A DNA stretch of 64,000 nt from Budvicia diplopodorum (GTDB lineage Bacteria > Pseudomonadota > Gammaproteobacteria > Enterobacterales > Enterobacteriaceae): assembly GCF_009800925.1 (NCBI RefSeq), contig NZ_WOYF01000003.1, positions 1-64,000 of the forward strand, given 5' to 3'. The translations under genes were made by a program, and so were the position numbers. Shown here piece by piece: positions 39,568 through 48,975 of the stretch (positions are counted from its first letter, which is position 1; each line of letters opens with the position of its first letter). Under the pieces are notes generated by a model, which saw only the letters and a program-made list of their open reading frames with translations, did no database searches and was not told the origin of the DNA.

Positions 39568-39709
39568 CGTTGTTCCTGCGCTAACTAATAAAATATTTAA
39601 ATATAGTAGAGGGGAAATTCACTGGGTAACAAATACAGAAAATATATTTTTAGATGAATACAGTTGTACTAATTTTATTCTATCGAACTGAAAGCCCAGA
39701 GACTAACTG

Positions 39710-40014
39710 ATGATACCCTCCGACAATGAAGCGACGCTATACCAACAGCTAGCCGACGGCATTGGTAATGCCATACGGCGCGGAGTGCTTGAGTAATATT
39801 TTGTACCAGCTTTACTAAAACGTTAGCGCCTGATTTTCACATTGGCTGGATGTCGGGCGTGCTGTTTTCACCTAACGGCCGGTATAGCCATGTATTCCGT
39901 TTATCCTGCTGTTACCCGTTTGACCAGCGTTATAGCTGGGCGATTAAGCGAATCGGGGAGCTGGCGGGAGAGATGTTAACCCAATATAACCGTGATTGCG
40001 GTCAACCGGCCTAA
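39710..40014 (+). pseudogene. remnant of a MocR-type (GntR-aminotransferase) regulator gene
   Basis: The first 28 codons from ATG 39710 read a GntR-like N-terminus with YQQLADGIGNAIRRGVLE, then stop at 39796. After about 30 bases another frame is open to 40014 and ends with GVLFSPNGRYSHVFRLS and WAIKRIGELAGEML. That is the usual C-terminus of MocR proteins, whose aminotransferase domain ends with a similar LFSPSGRY-type stretch. A complete gene would need some 450-500 codons, so about four fifths has been deleted. Its last bases overlap the kdpE stop. Confidence 0.72.
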
Positions 40015-40700
40015 AGCATAAACCGATATCCAACGCCGATTTCAGTAATCAAATGCCGAGGACGGCTCGGATCCTGTTCCAGCTTTTGCCGCAGGTGGCC
40101 CATATAGATACGTAGATAGTGACCGTGTTCGGTACTGTTCGGCCCCCATACGCTGTTGAGCAGCTGGCGCTGGGTCAGCACTTTTCCGGGGTTGGCCAGA
40201 AGTTCAGACAACAGGCGAAATTCGATCGGTGTCAGGTGGATCGCCTCGCTATCACGCATAACCTGACGGTTAATTAGATCGACGCTGATAGTGGAAAAGG
40301 TAATTATCGGATCTTCCTGAGCTGAGTTCGGGCGGTGGCGCAGGGCAACTCTGACTCTGGCCATCAGTTCGCTAACGCCAAACGGCTTAACCAGATAGTC
40401 TTCGGCCCCGGCGTCTAATGCGCTGACCTTATCCTCCTCCGAGACTCTGGCCGACAGTACAATAATCGGAATGGAGCTCCACTGGCGCAGGTCACGGATA
40501 AAATCTAAACCGTCGCCGTCCGGCAGGCCAAGATCGAGGATAATCAGATCGGGCTTACGGGTTCCGGCTTCGATTAATCCACGCTGCAAGGTTTCACTTT
40601 CGAACACCCGGCAGTTCTCATGCTCTAGCGCGGCCCGCACAAAGCGGCGGATCTCTTTTTCATCTTCAACGATTAATATGGCCGGTGACGGTTGGGTCAT
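40011..40700 (-). CDS. kdpE: response regulator KdpE
   Basis: KdpE activates kdpFABC transcription after phosphorylation by KdpD. The 229-residue OmpR-type regulator has a receiver domain with IVEDEKEIRRF and phospho-acceptor Asp56 in LIILDLGLPDGDG, conserved Lys in EDYLVKPFG, and a winged-helix domain (LTPIEFRLLSELLANPGKVL, LRIYMGHLRQKLE). The start overlaps the kdpD stop by 4 bp (ATGA). The stop overlaps the MocR remnant on the other strand. Confidence 0.96.
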   Translation of the reverse strand: MTQPSPAILIVEDEKEIRRFVRAALEHENCRVFESETLQRGLIEAGTRKPDLIILDLGLPDGDGLDFIRDLRQWSSIPIIVLSARVSEEDKVSALDAGAEDYLVKPFGVSELMARVRVALRHRPNSAQEDPIITFSTISVDLINRQVMRDSEAIHLTPIEFRLLSELLANPGKVLTQRQLLNSVWGPNSTEHGHYLRIYMGHLRQKLEQDPSRPRHLITEIGVGYRFML

Positions 40701-43396
40701 TGTTCTTCTATTCCGGTTATCAGCTCGGGTTGGGGCTCTAACGGCAGCGTAAAGTAGAAACGGGCTCCGCCGTTGGGGCCATTTTCTGCCCGTATAGTAC
40801 CACCGTGTAGCTTAATAATAGCCTGACAAATCGCTAAACCTAACCCGATACCATGAATGGCGGACTCTTTATTGCCGCGGGAAAACTTATCAAAAATAGC
40901 CCGCTCTTGCCCGTGGATAATTCCGCCACCGTTGTCGTTAACCTCAACTTCAATAAACTTATGGTTAGGCTGCTCATGAGCGCTGATGCCGATTATAGCG
41001 CGTTCTCCTGCATACTTAACCGCATTCTCCAGCAGGTTAAGAAAAATGCGTTCAATCAGCGATGAGTCACAGTTAATGAGCGGCAGGTCCGGCGGTAGGT
41101 CAATATTAACCTGATGCTGATCCAGCAGGTTATCTAGCGTATGTAAGGCGCTGCCAATAATTTCTTCCAGCGACTGCCACTCCTTTTTGGGCGCAAACCC
41201 ACCCGACTGAATGCGCGCCATATCGAGCAAATTGTTGACCAACTGAGTGGTATTCAGTACATATTGGCGGATTTTCTCCGCCTGAGGTGCATATTCTGAA
41301 CGGGCGGCTTTGAGGCCAAACGCCAGAATGTCTGTCTGGCCCAGCAGGACTGTCAACGGTGTACGTAAATCATGGGACAGGGCGGCCAAAAGTGAGTTAC
41401 GAAGCTGCTCTCTGTCGGCATCCAGCTTAGCCGCTTCGGCCGTTTTGGTTAAATCAAGCCGCTCCAGCGCGTTAGCAATCAGAACGGTATAAGTTTGTAA
41501 TAGCCGCTGTTGTTCGGGGATCATTAACTGCCTCAGGCTAGCCGGTTCAATGGCCAAAACGCCGAAGGTTTTATTCTGACTGATTAATGGCTGAAGTTGG
41601 TAAGGAACGCTGGGCAGGGTATCGGTACCGGAACCGGCCGGCGAGCGTTTATCAAAACACCACAGGGAGATGGCGCTGTCAACGTTGACGATATTGTGGC
41701 TGTCGACGTTAACGGGGGTCAGAATGCCCCGCTCATTGGGCAGCAGCAGGCTGTTTTTGGCGTTAAAACTGCTGGAAATAAAGTAGCTGCTGCTCTTGGC
41801 GATATCTTCAACGGTCAGCGCCCGACTGAGCATTTTAGACATTTCGTACATATGCTGAGCGCGCTGTTCGCGGGTTCTGGCAACCTTAGCCTGATAACGA
41901 ACTCCGGCAGTCAGGTTACCGATCACTAAGCCGACCATCAGCATAACGCCGAAGGTGACAATATATTGCATATCCGTGACGGAAAAAGACCAGCGGGGCT
42001 GGACGAAAAACAGGTCAAAGCAGGCGACGTTGGCGACGGTGGCTAATACCGATGGCCAGCGGCCGTAAAATAATGCCACTATCACCACGCCCAGCAGATA
42101 GACCATCACGATATTGGCCAAATCGAACATCGGTAGCTGCCAGTGTGCCAGCATGGTAATCAGACCACACAGCACCAGTGCCACCGCACAGCCCTGAATT
42201 TCTAACTTCCATTTTTCGCTAAACGGGCGGGCGTCAATCTCTCCACTATGAAGAGGCGCGGGGTTTTCCTCTACGGCGATAATTACCAGATCGAGGTCTG
42301 GTCCCAGTTTGCCCAATCGATCGGCAAAGCTTTTGTGCAGCTTCCAACGCTGTTCGCTGCGGCGCCCGATAATGATTTTGCCTAAATTATGCTCTCTGGC
42401 ATAGCGTAAAACGGCCTGCTCTTCACAAGGATCGGATAGGGTTGCGGTTTCGGCTCCTAGCTCCTGAGCTAGCTTTAAGGAGCGTAGAATTACCCGACGC
42501 TGGTCTTTAGGAATTTGATGTAACCGAGGCGTTTCGACATACACCGCGTGCCAGATACAGCCAAGCTTAGCCGCAAGGCGGGCTGCCGTTCGCACCAGCT
42601 TATCGCTACCGCTATGACGACCGATACACAACAATATGGCGTCTCTGGTGTGCCATACTCGTTCTCCATCGCCGCTTTTACGAAAAGCCTGCATCTGGTC
42701 GTCCACCCGATCGGCGGTGCGCCGCAGGGCCAGTTCGCGCAGAGCGATTAGGTTACCCTTGCGGAAAAAGTGTTCAATGGCCCGCTCGGCCTGCCCGGGT
42801 AAATACACCTTGCCTTCGTTGAGCCTTTGGCGCAGATCGTCAGGGGGAATGTCCACCAGAATAATGTCAGTGGCATCGTCAAATATCCGGTCAGGAATGG
42901 TTTCACGAACCCGAATGCCGGTAATACCGCCAACGATATCGTTCAGGCTTTCCAGATGCTGAACGTTAACCGTGGTGAAAACGTCGATGCCAGCGTTGAG
43001 CAACTCTTCAACGTCGTTCCAGCGTTTAGGATGGCGAGAACCTCTGGCGTTGGTGTGGGCCAGTTCGTCGATCAGGATAACCGCCGGATGGCGGGCTAGC
43101 GCAGCGTCTAAATCAAATTCTCTGACGTGACGGTTTTGGATATTGATACGCTTGAGCTGAAGTACCTCTAACCCCTCAAGCAGGGCGGCGGTTTCGCTGC
43201 GACCATGGGTTTCAATCACGCCTGCGACCACGTCATGCCCCTGAGCTCGAAGCCGCTGGGCCTCCTGTAGCATCGCATACGTTTTCCCAACGCCAGCGCA
43301 GGCACCAAAGAAGACTTTTAGCTTACCGCGGGTCTCTTCGGCAACCTGAGCGAGTAGCTTATCCGGGTCTGGCCGCTGAAGTTGGTTATCCGACAT
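40697..43396 (-). CDS. kdpD: sensor histidine kinase KdpD
   Basis: KdpD senses potassium limitation and controls KdpE. The protein of 899 residues has the cytoplasmic KdpD domain with Walker A FGACAGVGKTYAM and ELAHTNARGSRHPKRW, a universal-stress-like domain, four membrane helices (about 400-500), a GAF-like region, and a kinase core with LSHDLRTPLTVLLGQ and the ATP-binding NLLENAVKYAGE and DNGGGI motifs. I chose ATG 43396, with GAGG 6 bases before it, over ATG 43408, which overlaps the kdpC stop. Confidence 0.96.
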   Translation of the reverse strand: MSDNQLQRPDPDKLLAQVAEETRGKLKVFFGACAGVGKTYAMLQEAQRLRAQGHDVVAGVIETHGRSETAALLEGLEVLQLKRINIQNRHVREFDLDAALARHPAVILIDELAHTNARGSRHPKRWNDVEELLNAGIDVFTTVNVQHLESLNDIVGGITGIRVRETIPDRIFDDATDIILVDIPPDDLRQRLNEGKVYLPGQAERAIEHFFRKGNLIALRELALRRTADRVDDQMQAFRKSGDGERVWHTRDAILLCIGRHSGSDKLVRTAARLAAKLGCIWHAVYVETPRLHQIPKDQRRVILRSLKLAQELGAETATLSDPCEEQAVLRYAREHNLGKIIIGRRSEQRWKLHKSFADRLGKLGPDLDLVIIAVEENPAPLHSGEIDARPFSEKWKLEIQGCAVALVLCGLITMLAHWQLPMFDLANIVMVYLLGVVIVALFYGRWPSVLATVANVACFDLFFVQPRWSFSVTDMQYIVTFGVMLMVGLVIGNLTAGVRYQAKVARTREQRAQHMYEMSKMLSRALTVEDIAKSSSYFISSSFNAKNSLLLPNERGILTPVNVDSHNIVNVDSAISLWCFDKRSPAGSGTDTLPSVPYQLQPLISQNKTFGVLAIEPASLRQLMIPEQQRLLQTYTVLIANALERLDLTKTAEAAKLDADREQLRNSLLAALSHDLRTPLTVLLGQTDILAFGLKAARSEYAPQAEKIRQYVLNTTQLVNNLLDMARIQSGGFAPKKEWQSLEEIIGSALHTLDNLLDQHQVNIDLPPDLPLINCDSSLIERIFLNLLENAVKYAGERAIIGISAHEQPNHKFIEVEVNDNGGGIIHGQERAIFDKFSRGNKESAIHGIGLGLAICQAIIKLHGGTIRAENGPNGGARFYFTLPLEPQPELITGIEEQ

Positions 43397-43404
43397 ACGT
43401 ATCC

Positions 43405-43983
43405 TCATTGTCTGATTTTGGTTTCATTATCCAGCGCCAGATTGAGCTGCAGCACGTTAACGACCGGTTCACCCAGCACGTTAAAGGGTTCTGACGTATT
43501 CAGTTTAATCAGTTGGTTTATTCTGTCCACAGGAATCTCGCGGGCCAGCGCAACACGGTTGGCCTGATAGTATGCCGCCTGCGGTGAGATTTGCGGGTCT
43601 AAGCCGCTGGCCGATGTGGTTACCAGCTCAACGGGAACCGGGCCGGACTGAGCCGGGTTATCGTGGCGGATCTGCTGAATCTGGCTGGCGATCCTTTGTT
43701 TTAACAGCGGGTTGCTGCCAGCAAGGTTACTACCGCCGGACGCTAATGCATTATAAGGCATCTCGGCGGTTGCCGACGGTCGTCCGTGGAAATAGTCCGC
43801 CCGGGTAAAGTTCTGACCGATCAGGGCGGAGCCGACCACTTGGCTATTGGCGGTTATTAGCGAGCCGTAGGACTGCGCCGGGAAAAATAGCTGTGCTAAG
43901 CCAGTAACGGCCAGCGGATAAACTATTCCGGTAGCCAACGTCATTAATATCAATAGTACAAAGGCCGGGCGTAAGTAGCTCAT
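43405..43983 (-). CDS. kdpC: potassium-transporting ATPase subunit KdpC
   Basis: KdpC is the single-span subunit that helps assemble the KdpFABC pump and raises its affinity. The 192 residues include an N-terminal membrane helix (LRPAFVLLILMTLATGIVY) and the family blocks GSALIGQNFT, YFHGRPSATAEMPYNALASGGSN and VELVTTSASGLDPQISPQAA. I chose ATG 43983, matching the E. coli start (MRGLRPA); the ATG at 43998 would add five residues and abut kdpB directly. Confidence 0.95.
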   Translation of the reverse strand: MSYLRPAFVLLILMTLATGIVYPLAVTGLAQLFFPAQSYGSLITANSQVVGSALIGQNFTRADYFHGRPSATAEMPYNALASGGSNLAGSNPLLKQRIASQIQQIRHDNPAQSGPVPVELVTTSASGLDPQISPQAAYYQANRVALAREIPVDRINQLIKLNTSEPFNVLGEPVVNVLQLNLALDNETKIRQ

Positions 43984-43998
43984 GATGTTGGTTCCCAT

Positions 43999-46065
43999 TT
44001 AAGCCAGACCTAACAAGGTCAGCAGCATATCGATCAGTTTAATACCGGCAAAAGGAACCACCAGACCGCCAAGTCCGTAAATTAGCAGATTACGGCGCAG
44101 CAGCGCCGCTGCCGACATGGCGGTATAGCTCACGCCCTTCAGCGCCAGCGGGATCAGAAATACGATAATCAGTGCGTTAAATATTACCGCAGACAGAATG
44201 GCCGATGAGGGCGATGTCAAATACATAACGTTGAGAATATTCAGCTGTGGATAGGTTGCTGAAAACGCGGCAGGAATAATGGCAAAGTATTTAGCCACGT
44301 CGTTGGAAATGCTGAACGTGGTCAGCGATCCCCGGGTCATCAGCATCTGTTTACCGATGTGCACCACTTCAATCAGTTTAGTTGGGTTAGAGTCCAGATC
44401 GACCATATTCCCGGCCTCTTTGGCCGCCTGAGTTCCCGAGTTCATCGCAACGGCAACGTCGGCCTGTGCCAGCGCGGGAGCGTCGTTGGTACCGTCACCG
44501 GTCATCGCCACCAGGCGGCCTTCAGACTGATACTGACGGATCAGGGCCAGTTTCGCTTCGGGCGTTGCTTCAGACAGAAAGTCATCGACCCCGGCTTCGG
44601 CGGCAATGGCAGCAGCGGTTAAGTGGTTATCACCGGTGATCATCACGGTTTTTATGCCCATCAGGCGTAGCTGCGCAAAGCGTTCTTTAATACCGCCTTT
44701 GACAATATCTTTCAGTGCGACCACGCCCAGCACCCGATTGCCTTCGGCAACCACCAGCGGAGTTGCGCCGGTACGGGCAACCTGCTCGACCAGAACGTTA
44801 ACCTCTGCCGGGAACTGGCCCTTATTGGAGGCCATATAGTTGCGAATAGCGTCAACGGCGCCTTTACGAATATGGCGGCCCTGAACGTTGACGCCGCTCA
44901 TGCGGGTTTGGGCAGAGAACTGAATGAAGGTGGCGTTCAGTGCGTTGAGGTCTCGTTCGCGCAGGTTAAAACGCTGTTTAGCCAGTACCACAATGCTGCG
45001 GCCTTCTGGGGTTTCATCCGCCAGTGAAGCAAGCTGTGCGGCATCGGCCAGCTCTTGCTCTTTTACGCCGTGAGCGGGTAAAAACTCTGAAGCCTGACGG
45101 TTGCCCAACGTAATGGTTCCGGTTTTATCCAGCAGCAAAACGTCTACGTCACCGGCGGCTTCAACGGCGCGCCCGCTGGTGGCAATCACGTTAGCGCCCA
45201 GCATCCGGCTCATTCCCGCGACGCCAATAGCGGAAAGCAGGCCGCCGATGGTGGTTGGAATCAAACAGACCAGCAGGGCGATCAGGATAGTTATCGATAC
45301 GCCGGTGCCAGAGCCATTCGCTTCCACGCTAAACAGAGAGAAGGGGAAGACTGTCGCCGTGGCTAATAAAAATACGATAGTTAAGGCAATCAGCAAGATG
45401 GTCAGCGCCACTTCATTTGGCGTTTTGCGGCGTTTCGCGCCTTCAACCATGGCAATCATCCGATCGAGGAAGGTTTCACCCTGATTGACCGTGCTCTGGA
45501 TAATCAGCCAGTCAGACAAAATTCGCGTGCCGCCGGTGACGGAAGAAAAGTCGCCGCCGGATTCACGGATCACCGGTGCGGATTCACCGGTAATGGCGCT
45601 TTCATCGACCGAGGCGCCTCCTTCAATGATTTCCCCATCGCAGGGAATGATATCGCCAGCCTTGACCAGCACGATATCGCCTTTTTGCAGGCTCTCGGAG
45701 CTGACGGTTTCAGACGGTGAATTCAGCCGTGGCTCAGCCAGCTTATTAGCCCAACTGGTTTTTTTAGCGCCCTTCAGGCTTTGCGCCTGTGCTTTACTGC
45801 GCCCCTCTGCCATTGCTTCTGCAAAGTTAGCAAACAGAACGGTAAACCATAGCCACAGGGCAATATTACCGGTAAAAAGAGCGCTGCCCTGAGATTGACC
45901 CGCTAAGATCGTTAGCCAAATCACGGTGGCAATAATACTGCCCAAATAGACCACAAACATTACCGGGTTGCGCCATTGGGTGCGCGGGCTTAGCTTTTTG
46001 AACGCCTCTTTCAGCGCGGTGCGTAGTAATGCGGGTTCAAAAATTGCGCGTTGTTGACGAGTCAT
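43999..46065 (-). CDS. kdpB: potassium-transporting ATPase subunit KdpB (P-type ATPase)
   Basis: KdpB is the ATP-hydrolysing subunit of the high-affinity potassium pump. The 688 residues show the P-type signatures: actuator loop [10 protein letters not shown], phosphorylation site [15 protein letters not shown] (Asp near residue 310), [17 protein letters not shown], and the hinge [23 protein letters not shown]. The membrane part fits the class with seven helices. It lies between kdpA and kdpC in the usual order, with 16 bp to kdpA. Confidence 0.98.
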   Translation of the reverse strand: MTRQQRAIFEPALLRTALKEAFKKLSPRTQWRNPVMFVVYLGSIIATVIWLTILAGQSQGSALFTGNIALWLWFTVLFANFAEAMAEGRSKAQAQSLKGAKKTSWANKLAEPRLNSPSETVSSESLQKGDIVLVKAGDIIPCDGEIIEGGASVDESAITGESAPVIRESGGDFSSVTGGTRILSDWLIIQSTVNQGETFLDRMIAMVEGAKRRKTPNEVALTILLIALTIVFLLATATVFPFSLFSVEANGSGTGVSITILIALLVCLIPTTIGGLLSAIGVAGMSRMLGANVIATSGRAVEAAGDVDVLLLDKTGTITLGNRQASEFLPAHGVKEQELADAAQLASLADETPEGRSIVVLAKQRFNLRERDLNALNATFIQFSAQTRMSGVNVQGRHIRKGAVDAIRNYMASNKGQFPAEVNVLVEQVARTGATPLVVAEGNRVLGVVALKDIVKGGIKERFAQLRLMGIKTVMITGDNHLTAAAIAAEAGVDDFLSEATPEAKLALIRQYQSEGRLVAMTGDGTNDAPALAQADVAVAMNSGTQAAKEAGNMVDLDSNPTKLIEVVHIGKQMLMTRGSLTTFSISNDVAKYFAIIPAAFSATYPQLNILNVMYLTSPSSAILSAVIFNALIIVFLIPLALKGVSYTAMSAAALLRRNLLIYGLGGLVVPFAGIKLIDMLLTLLGLA

Positions 46066-46081
46066 TTTGTTGTCTCTTCTG

Positions 46082-47758
46082 TCAGAACTGGAGATATTCA
46101 GCGATCGGGCCTAAAGCCAGAGCCGGAACGAAGGTCAGCGCGCCTACCAGTAAAATAGTGCCAACCAGCAGGCCGATAAACAGCGGGCCTTGGGTCGGTA
46201 AGGTGCCATTTCCCGCCGGCTGTCGTTTTTTCGCGGCCAGCCGACCGGCAATAGCAAGAACCGGAATAATGACGCCGAAACGGCCGAGAAACATGATGAC
46301 GGCCAGCGTCAGGTTGTAGAACGGGGTATTGACGCTCAGCCCGGCAAAAGCGCTACCGTTGTTGTTGGCGGCGGATGAAAAGGCATAAAGCACCTCGGTA
46401 AAACCATGAGCGCCGGGATTAAGAATGCCCGCTTTGCCCACGTCGGTAACCAGCGCCAGCGCCGTACCAAGCAACACCAGCGTTGGGGTGACTAAAATCG
46501 CCAGTGCGGTCATTTTGATTTCGAACACGTCGATTTTTTTGCCCAGATACTCAGGGCTGCGGCCAATCATCAGGCCCGACAGGAATACGGTCAGAAGCAC
46601 AAACAGCAGCATGCCGTAGAGCCCTGAGCCAACGCCGCCAAATACCACTTCGCCAATTTGCATTAGCCACAGCGGCATCATCCCGCCCAGCGCCGTAAAT
46701 GAATCATGCATCGCGTTCACAGCGCCACAGGAGGCGGCGGTAGTGACGACGGCATATAGCGAGGAGGCGATGATACCAAAACGCGACTCCTTGCCTTCCA
46801 TATTGAACCGGCCGTCTAGCCCTAGCTGAGTGAAATAGTCCGGGCCATTAAGCTCGGCATAAACCACGACAACGGCGGCGATAACAAAAATGATCGACAT
46901 TGCCCATAGCAGGGCGTTGCCCTGCCGACTGTCTCCAACTGCCCGACCAAAGGCCATACACAGTGCACAAGGGATCAAGAATATGGCCAACATCTGCACC
47001 ATATTGCTCAGCGCGGTAGGGTTTTCAAACGGATGGGCGGAATTTGCGCCAAAGAAGCCGCCGCCGTTAGTGCCCAGTAGCTTAATGGCTTCCTGTGATG
47101 CCACCGGCCCCATCGGCAGTACCTGATGTGAACCTTCGAGGGTCGTCAGGTGAAGGTAAGGGCTGACGTTTTGTAATACGCCTTGGCTGACGAAAAAGAG
47201 GGCCAAAATCAGCGACAGCGGCAGGAGTATGTAAAGCGTTATGCGGGTTAAGTCTACCCACGCGTTGCCGATAGTTTGCGATGAGTGGCGGGCGAACGCC
47301 CTGATTAGCGCAAAGGCTACGGCAATACCGGTGGCGGCCGACAAGAAATTCTGCACTGACAGCCCGACCATTTGGCTGAAGTAGCTTAGGGTATTTTCTC
47401 CACTGTAAGCCTGCCAGTTGGTGTTGGTGACAAAGCTGACGGCGGTATTGAAGGCTAAGTCCCATGACATATTTGGCAGCTGTTGCGGGTTGAGAGGTAG
47501 CCCTGACTGGGCCATCAGCAAGATAAACAGCACAACCAGCCCGCACAGATTGAATACAATGATAGCCAGCGCGTACTGAAAGCCGGTCATCTCTTTTTGT
47601 TTAATCGCACAGCCGCGCCACAGTTTTTTTTCTATACGCAACAGGCCATAGGCTGGCTCGCCTTCGATCAGTTTAACCAGCAGCTTACTCAAGGTGAGCG
47701 CTAGCATCAGTAGTACGGCGAGAAAAACCGTAATAGTGAGAAACAGGGTTGCGTTCAT
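46082..47758 (-). CDS. kdpA: potassium-transporting ATPase subunit KdpA
   Basis: KdpA binds and conducts potassium through a channel-like path of four selectivity-filter repeats. The 558 residues are almost the E. coli length (557). Filter regions are seen in [49 protein letters not shown] and [13 protein letters not shown]. About ten membrane helices are predicted. The ATG shares one base with the kdpF stop (TGATG). Confidence 0.97.
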   Translation of the reverse strand: MNATLFLTITVFLAVLLMLALTLSKLLVKLIEGEPAYGLLRIEKKLWRGCAIKQKEMTGFQYALAIIVFNLCGLVVLFILLMAQSGLPLNPQQLPNMSWDLAFNTAVSFVTNTNWQAYSGENTLSYFSQMVGLSVQNFLSAATGIAVAFALIRAFARHSSQTIGNAWVDLTRITLYILLPLSLILALFFVSQGVLQNVSPYLHLTTLEGSHQVLPMGPVASQEAIKLLGTNGGGFFGANSAHPFENPTALSNMVQMLAIFLIPCALCMAFGRAVGDSRQGNALLWAMSIIFVIAAVVVVYAELNGPDYFTQLGLDGRFNMEGKESRFGIIASSLYAVVTTAASCGAVNAMHDSFTALGGMMPLWLMQIGEVVFGGVGSGLYGMLLFVLLTVFLSGLMIGRSPEYLGKKIDVFEIKMTALAILVTPTLVLLGTALALVTDVGKAGILNPGAHGFTEVLYAFSSAANNNGSAFAGLSVNTPFYNLTLAVIMFLGRFGVIIPVLAIAGRLAAKKRQPAGNGTLPTQGPLFIGLLVGTILLVGALTFVPALALGPIAEYLQF

Positions 47759-47847
47759 CAGAAATCCTCAGCGTTAAACAGGGCATACACTAAGTAGCCG
47801 AGTAACAGAATGACGAATAACACACCGGCGATAATGCTAATACTCAT
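47758..47847 (-). CDS. kdpF: potassium-transporting ATPase subunit KdpF
   Basis: This 29-residue membrane peptide ([20 protein letters not shown], then YALFNAEDF) is the small stabilising subunit of the Kdp pump. An excellent ribosome site (GGAGG) lies 6 bases upstream, and its stop overlaps the kdpA start. It is the first gene of kdpFABCDE. Confidence 0.93.
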   Translation of the reverse strand: MSISIIAGVLFVILLLGYLVYALFNAEDF

Positions 47848-47929
47848 GATATGCCTCCGGAGGCGGCCAGTTTGGATGCCTCCAGACTAGGCGGGTGGGT
47901 GCAAAGATGTTGATAAAATAGTTTTGAAA

Positions 47930-47950
47930 GGTGTAAAAAAAGTATAAAAA
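47930..47950 (-). promoter_or_regulatory. KdpE binding site and kdp promoter region
   Basis: The minus strand reads TTATACTTTTTTTACACC, the same as the T-rich KdpE box known upstream of E. coli kdpFABC. It ends 83 bases before kdpF. A TATTTT about 15 bases further is a possible -10 element. Beyond it, 47951-48139 shows no gene. Confidence 0.85.
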
Positions 47951-48139
47951 TTGTTGAGCCGATTTGGCACGACTTGCCTTTATTGGGTATTTACCTCAAT
48001 TGATTAATTGCTATAGTAGCCCCGATAATTTTTCGGAACCAAGTTTCTAAATCAAAGGTCGCGGTGAGGTACTGTTGCTGGTGCGGATACCCATTTTTGT
48101 TTTTATGCTTTCAACCGTACGGAATTAAAAGGCATTGTG

Positions 48140-48469
48140 ATGTTAAGAAGAATTTCTTGGGTATTTGGCGTGTTGTCGGTGCTGGTTCCTGCCGTGCTAT
48201 TTTTATGGCAGTGGATTCAACATCAAAAACTGCTGGCAGCAGGTTTGGTCACTGATGAGCTCGGGTGGACGCTGAGCGTATTGTTTGTCGACGTATTTGT
48301 CGCTGGCGTATTGGGCTTTGTCGCTGTGGTTCTTAATGCCGTTGCGCTGTACCGTCTTCCTGCCGAGTCGACGTTTAATCCGGTGCTCAGAGTGCTTGAA
48401 ATGCTGCTCCTTTCACTGCCGCTGTTTGTCTGTTTGTTCTTCTTAGGTACGTTTATCATTCATGGTTAA
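48140..48469 (+). CDS. small membrane protein of unknown function
   Basis: I do not recognise this 109-residue protein. Three hydrophobic segments are clear (about 6-24, 45-72 and 85-107), the second long enough to be two helices, so it is an inner-membrane protein. ATG 48140 has AAAGG 7 bases upstream; the preceding GTG could add one residue. It is divergent from kdpF, with 290 bp between, and downstream stands a convergent InsA-like gene. Confidence 0.65.
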   Translation: MLRRISWVFGVLSVLVPAVLFLWQWIQHQKLLAAGLVTDELGWTLSVLFVDVFVAGVLGFVAVVLNAVALYRLPAESTFNPVLRVLEMLLLSLPLFVCLFFLGTFIIHG

Positions 48470-48594
48470 GAGAATGGTTAAGCGGGCTTTTTAGCCTCTG
48501 GTTTCTTTGATTCTGTGGGCGCAGGCCCCGGTTCTAAACTTCAACCTTGCAGACTGAGTCTAATTTAGCTGTACTCGCCCAGATTACGGTTAAA

Positions 48595-48888
48595 TTACCG
48601 CTCACTCTCATTGGCCAACATACAAATATGTCGGCTAATCACATTCAGCTTAATGCCCAGCTGGCCAGCTATATCAACGTTACTTTTCCCTTCGGCCAGC
48701 AGTTTCTGGATTAACCGGTGTATATCTGCTTCATTGCCCTGATAAATATAAGTGGTCTGAAAGGATCGATTACAGGCCTTACACAGGTAACGCACCATTC
48801 CCGATCTGGACTTTCCGTGCTTACAAACATGATTCTTGTCTTCACAGTAGTGACAGCAAGGATTCGGTTTGATTTCCATATGTTCCAC
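48595..48888 (-). CDS. stand-alone InsA-like zinc-finger protein
   Basis: The 97 residues resemble InsA, the DNA-binding part of the IS1 transposase: an N-terminal zinc ribbon (CHYCEDKNHVCKHGKSRSG, then RYLCKACNRSFQTTY) and a helix-turn-helix-like C-terminus (NVDIAGQLGIKLNVISRHI). There is no insB frame downstream, no terminal inverted repeats that I can find, and the next 125 bp are non-coding. It is therefore an orphan, either an IS1-family remnant or a co-opted DNA-binding protein. The reading frame is intact. It lies downstream of the autotransporter gene, on the same strand. Confidence 0.7.
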   Translation of the reverse strand: MEHMEIKPNPCCHYCEDKNHVCKHGKSRSGMVRYLCKACNRSFQTTYIYQGNEADIHRLIQKLLAEGKSNVDIAGQLGIKLNVISRHICMLANESER

Positions 48889-48935
48889 ACCTCTTATCCG
48901 GATGAAATATAAACCATGGCCGTGGATAGTATGAA

Positions 48936-48960
48936 GGCCCGCAATGGATAACTGCGGGCC
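48936..48960 (-). terminator. terminator-like hairpin after the autotransporter gene
   Basis: GGCCCGCA and TGCGGGCC pair around a 9-nt loop, 16 bases after the stop on the minus strand. The tail TTCAT is short in Ts, so its strength is uncertain. Confidence 0.6.
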
Positions 48961-48975
48961 GGTATGTCAGACCTG

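Noticed and set aside
48064-48255. 63-codon plus-strand frame overlapping the small membrane protein gene
   Set aside because: It overlaps in another frame the better-supported gene at 48140, which has a ribosome site and membrane helices.
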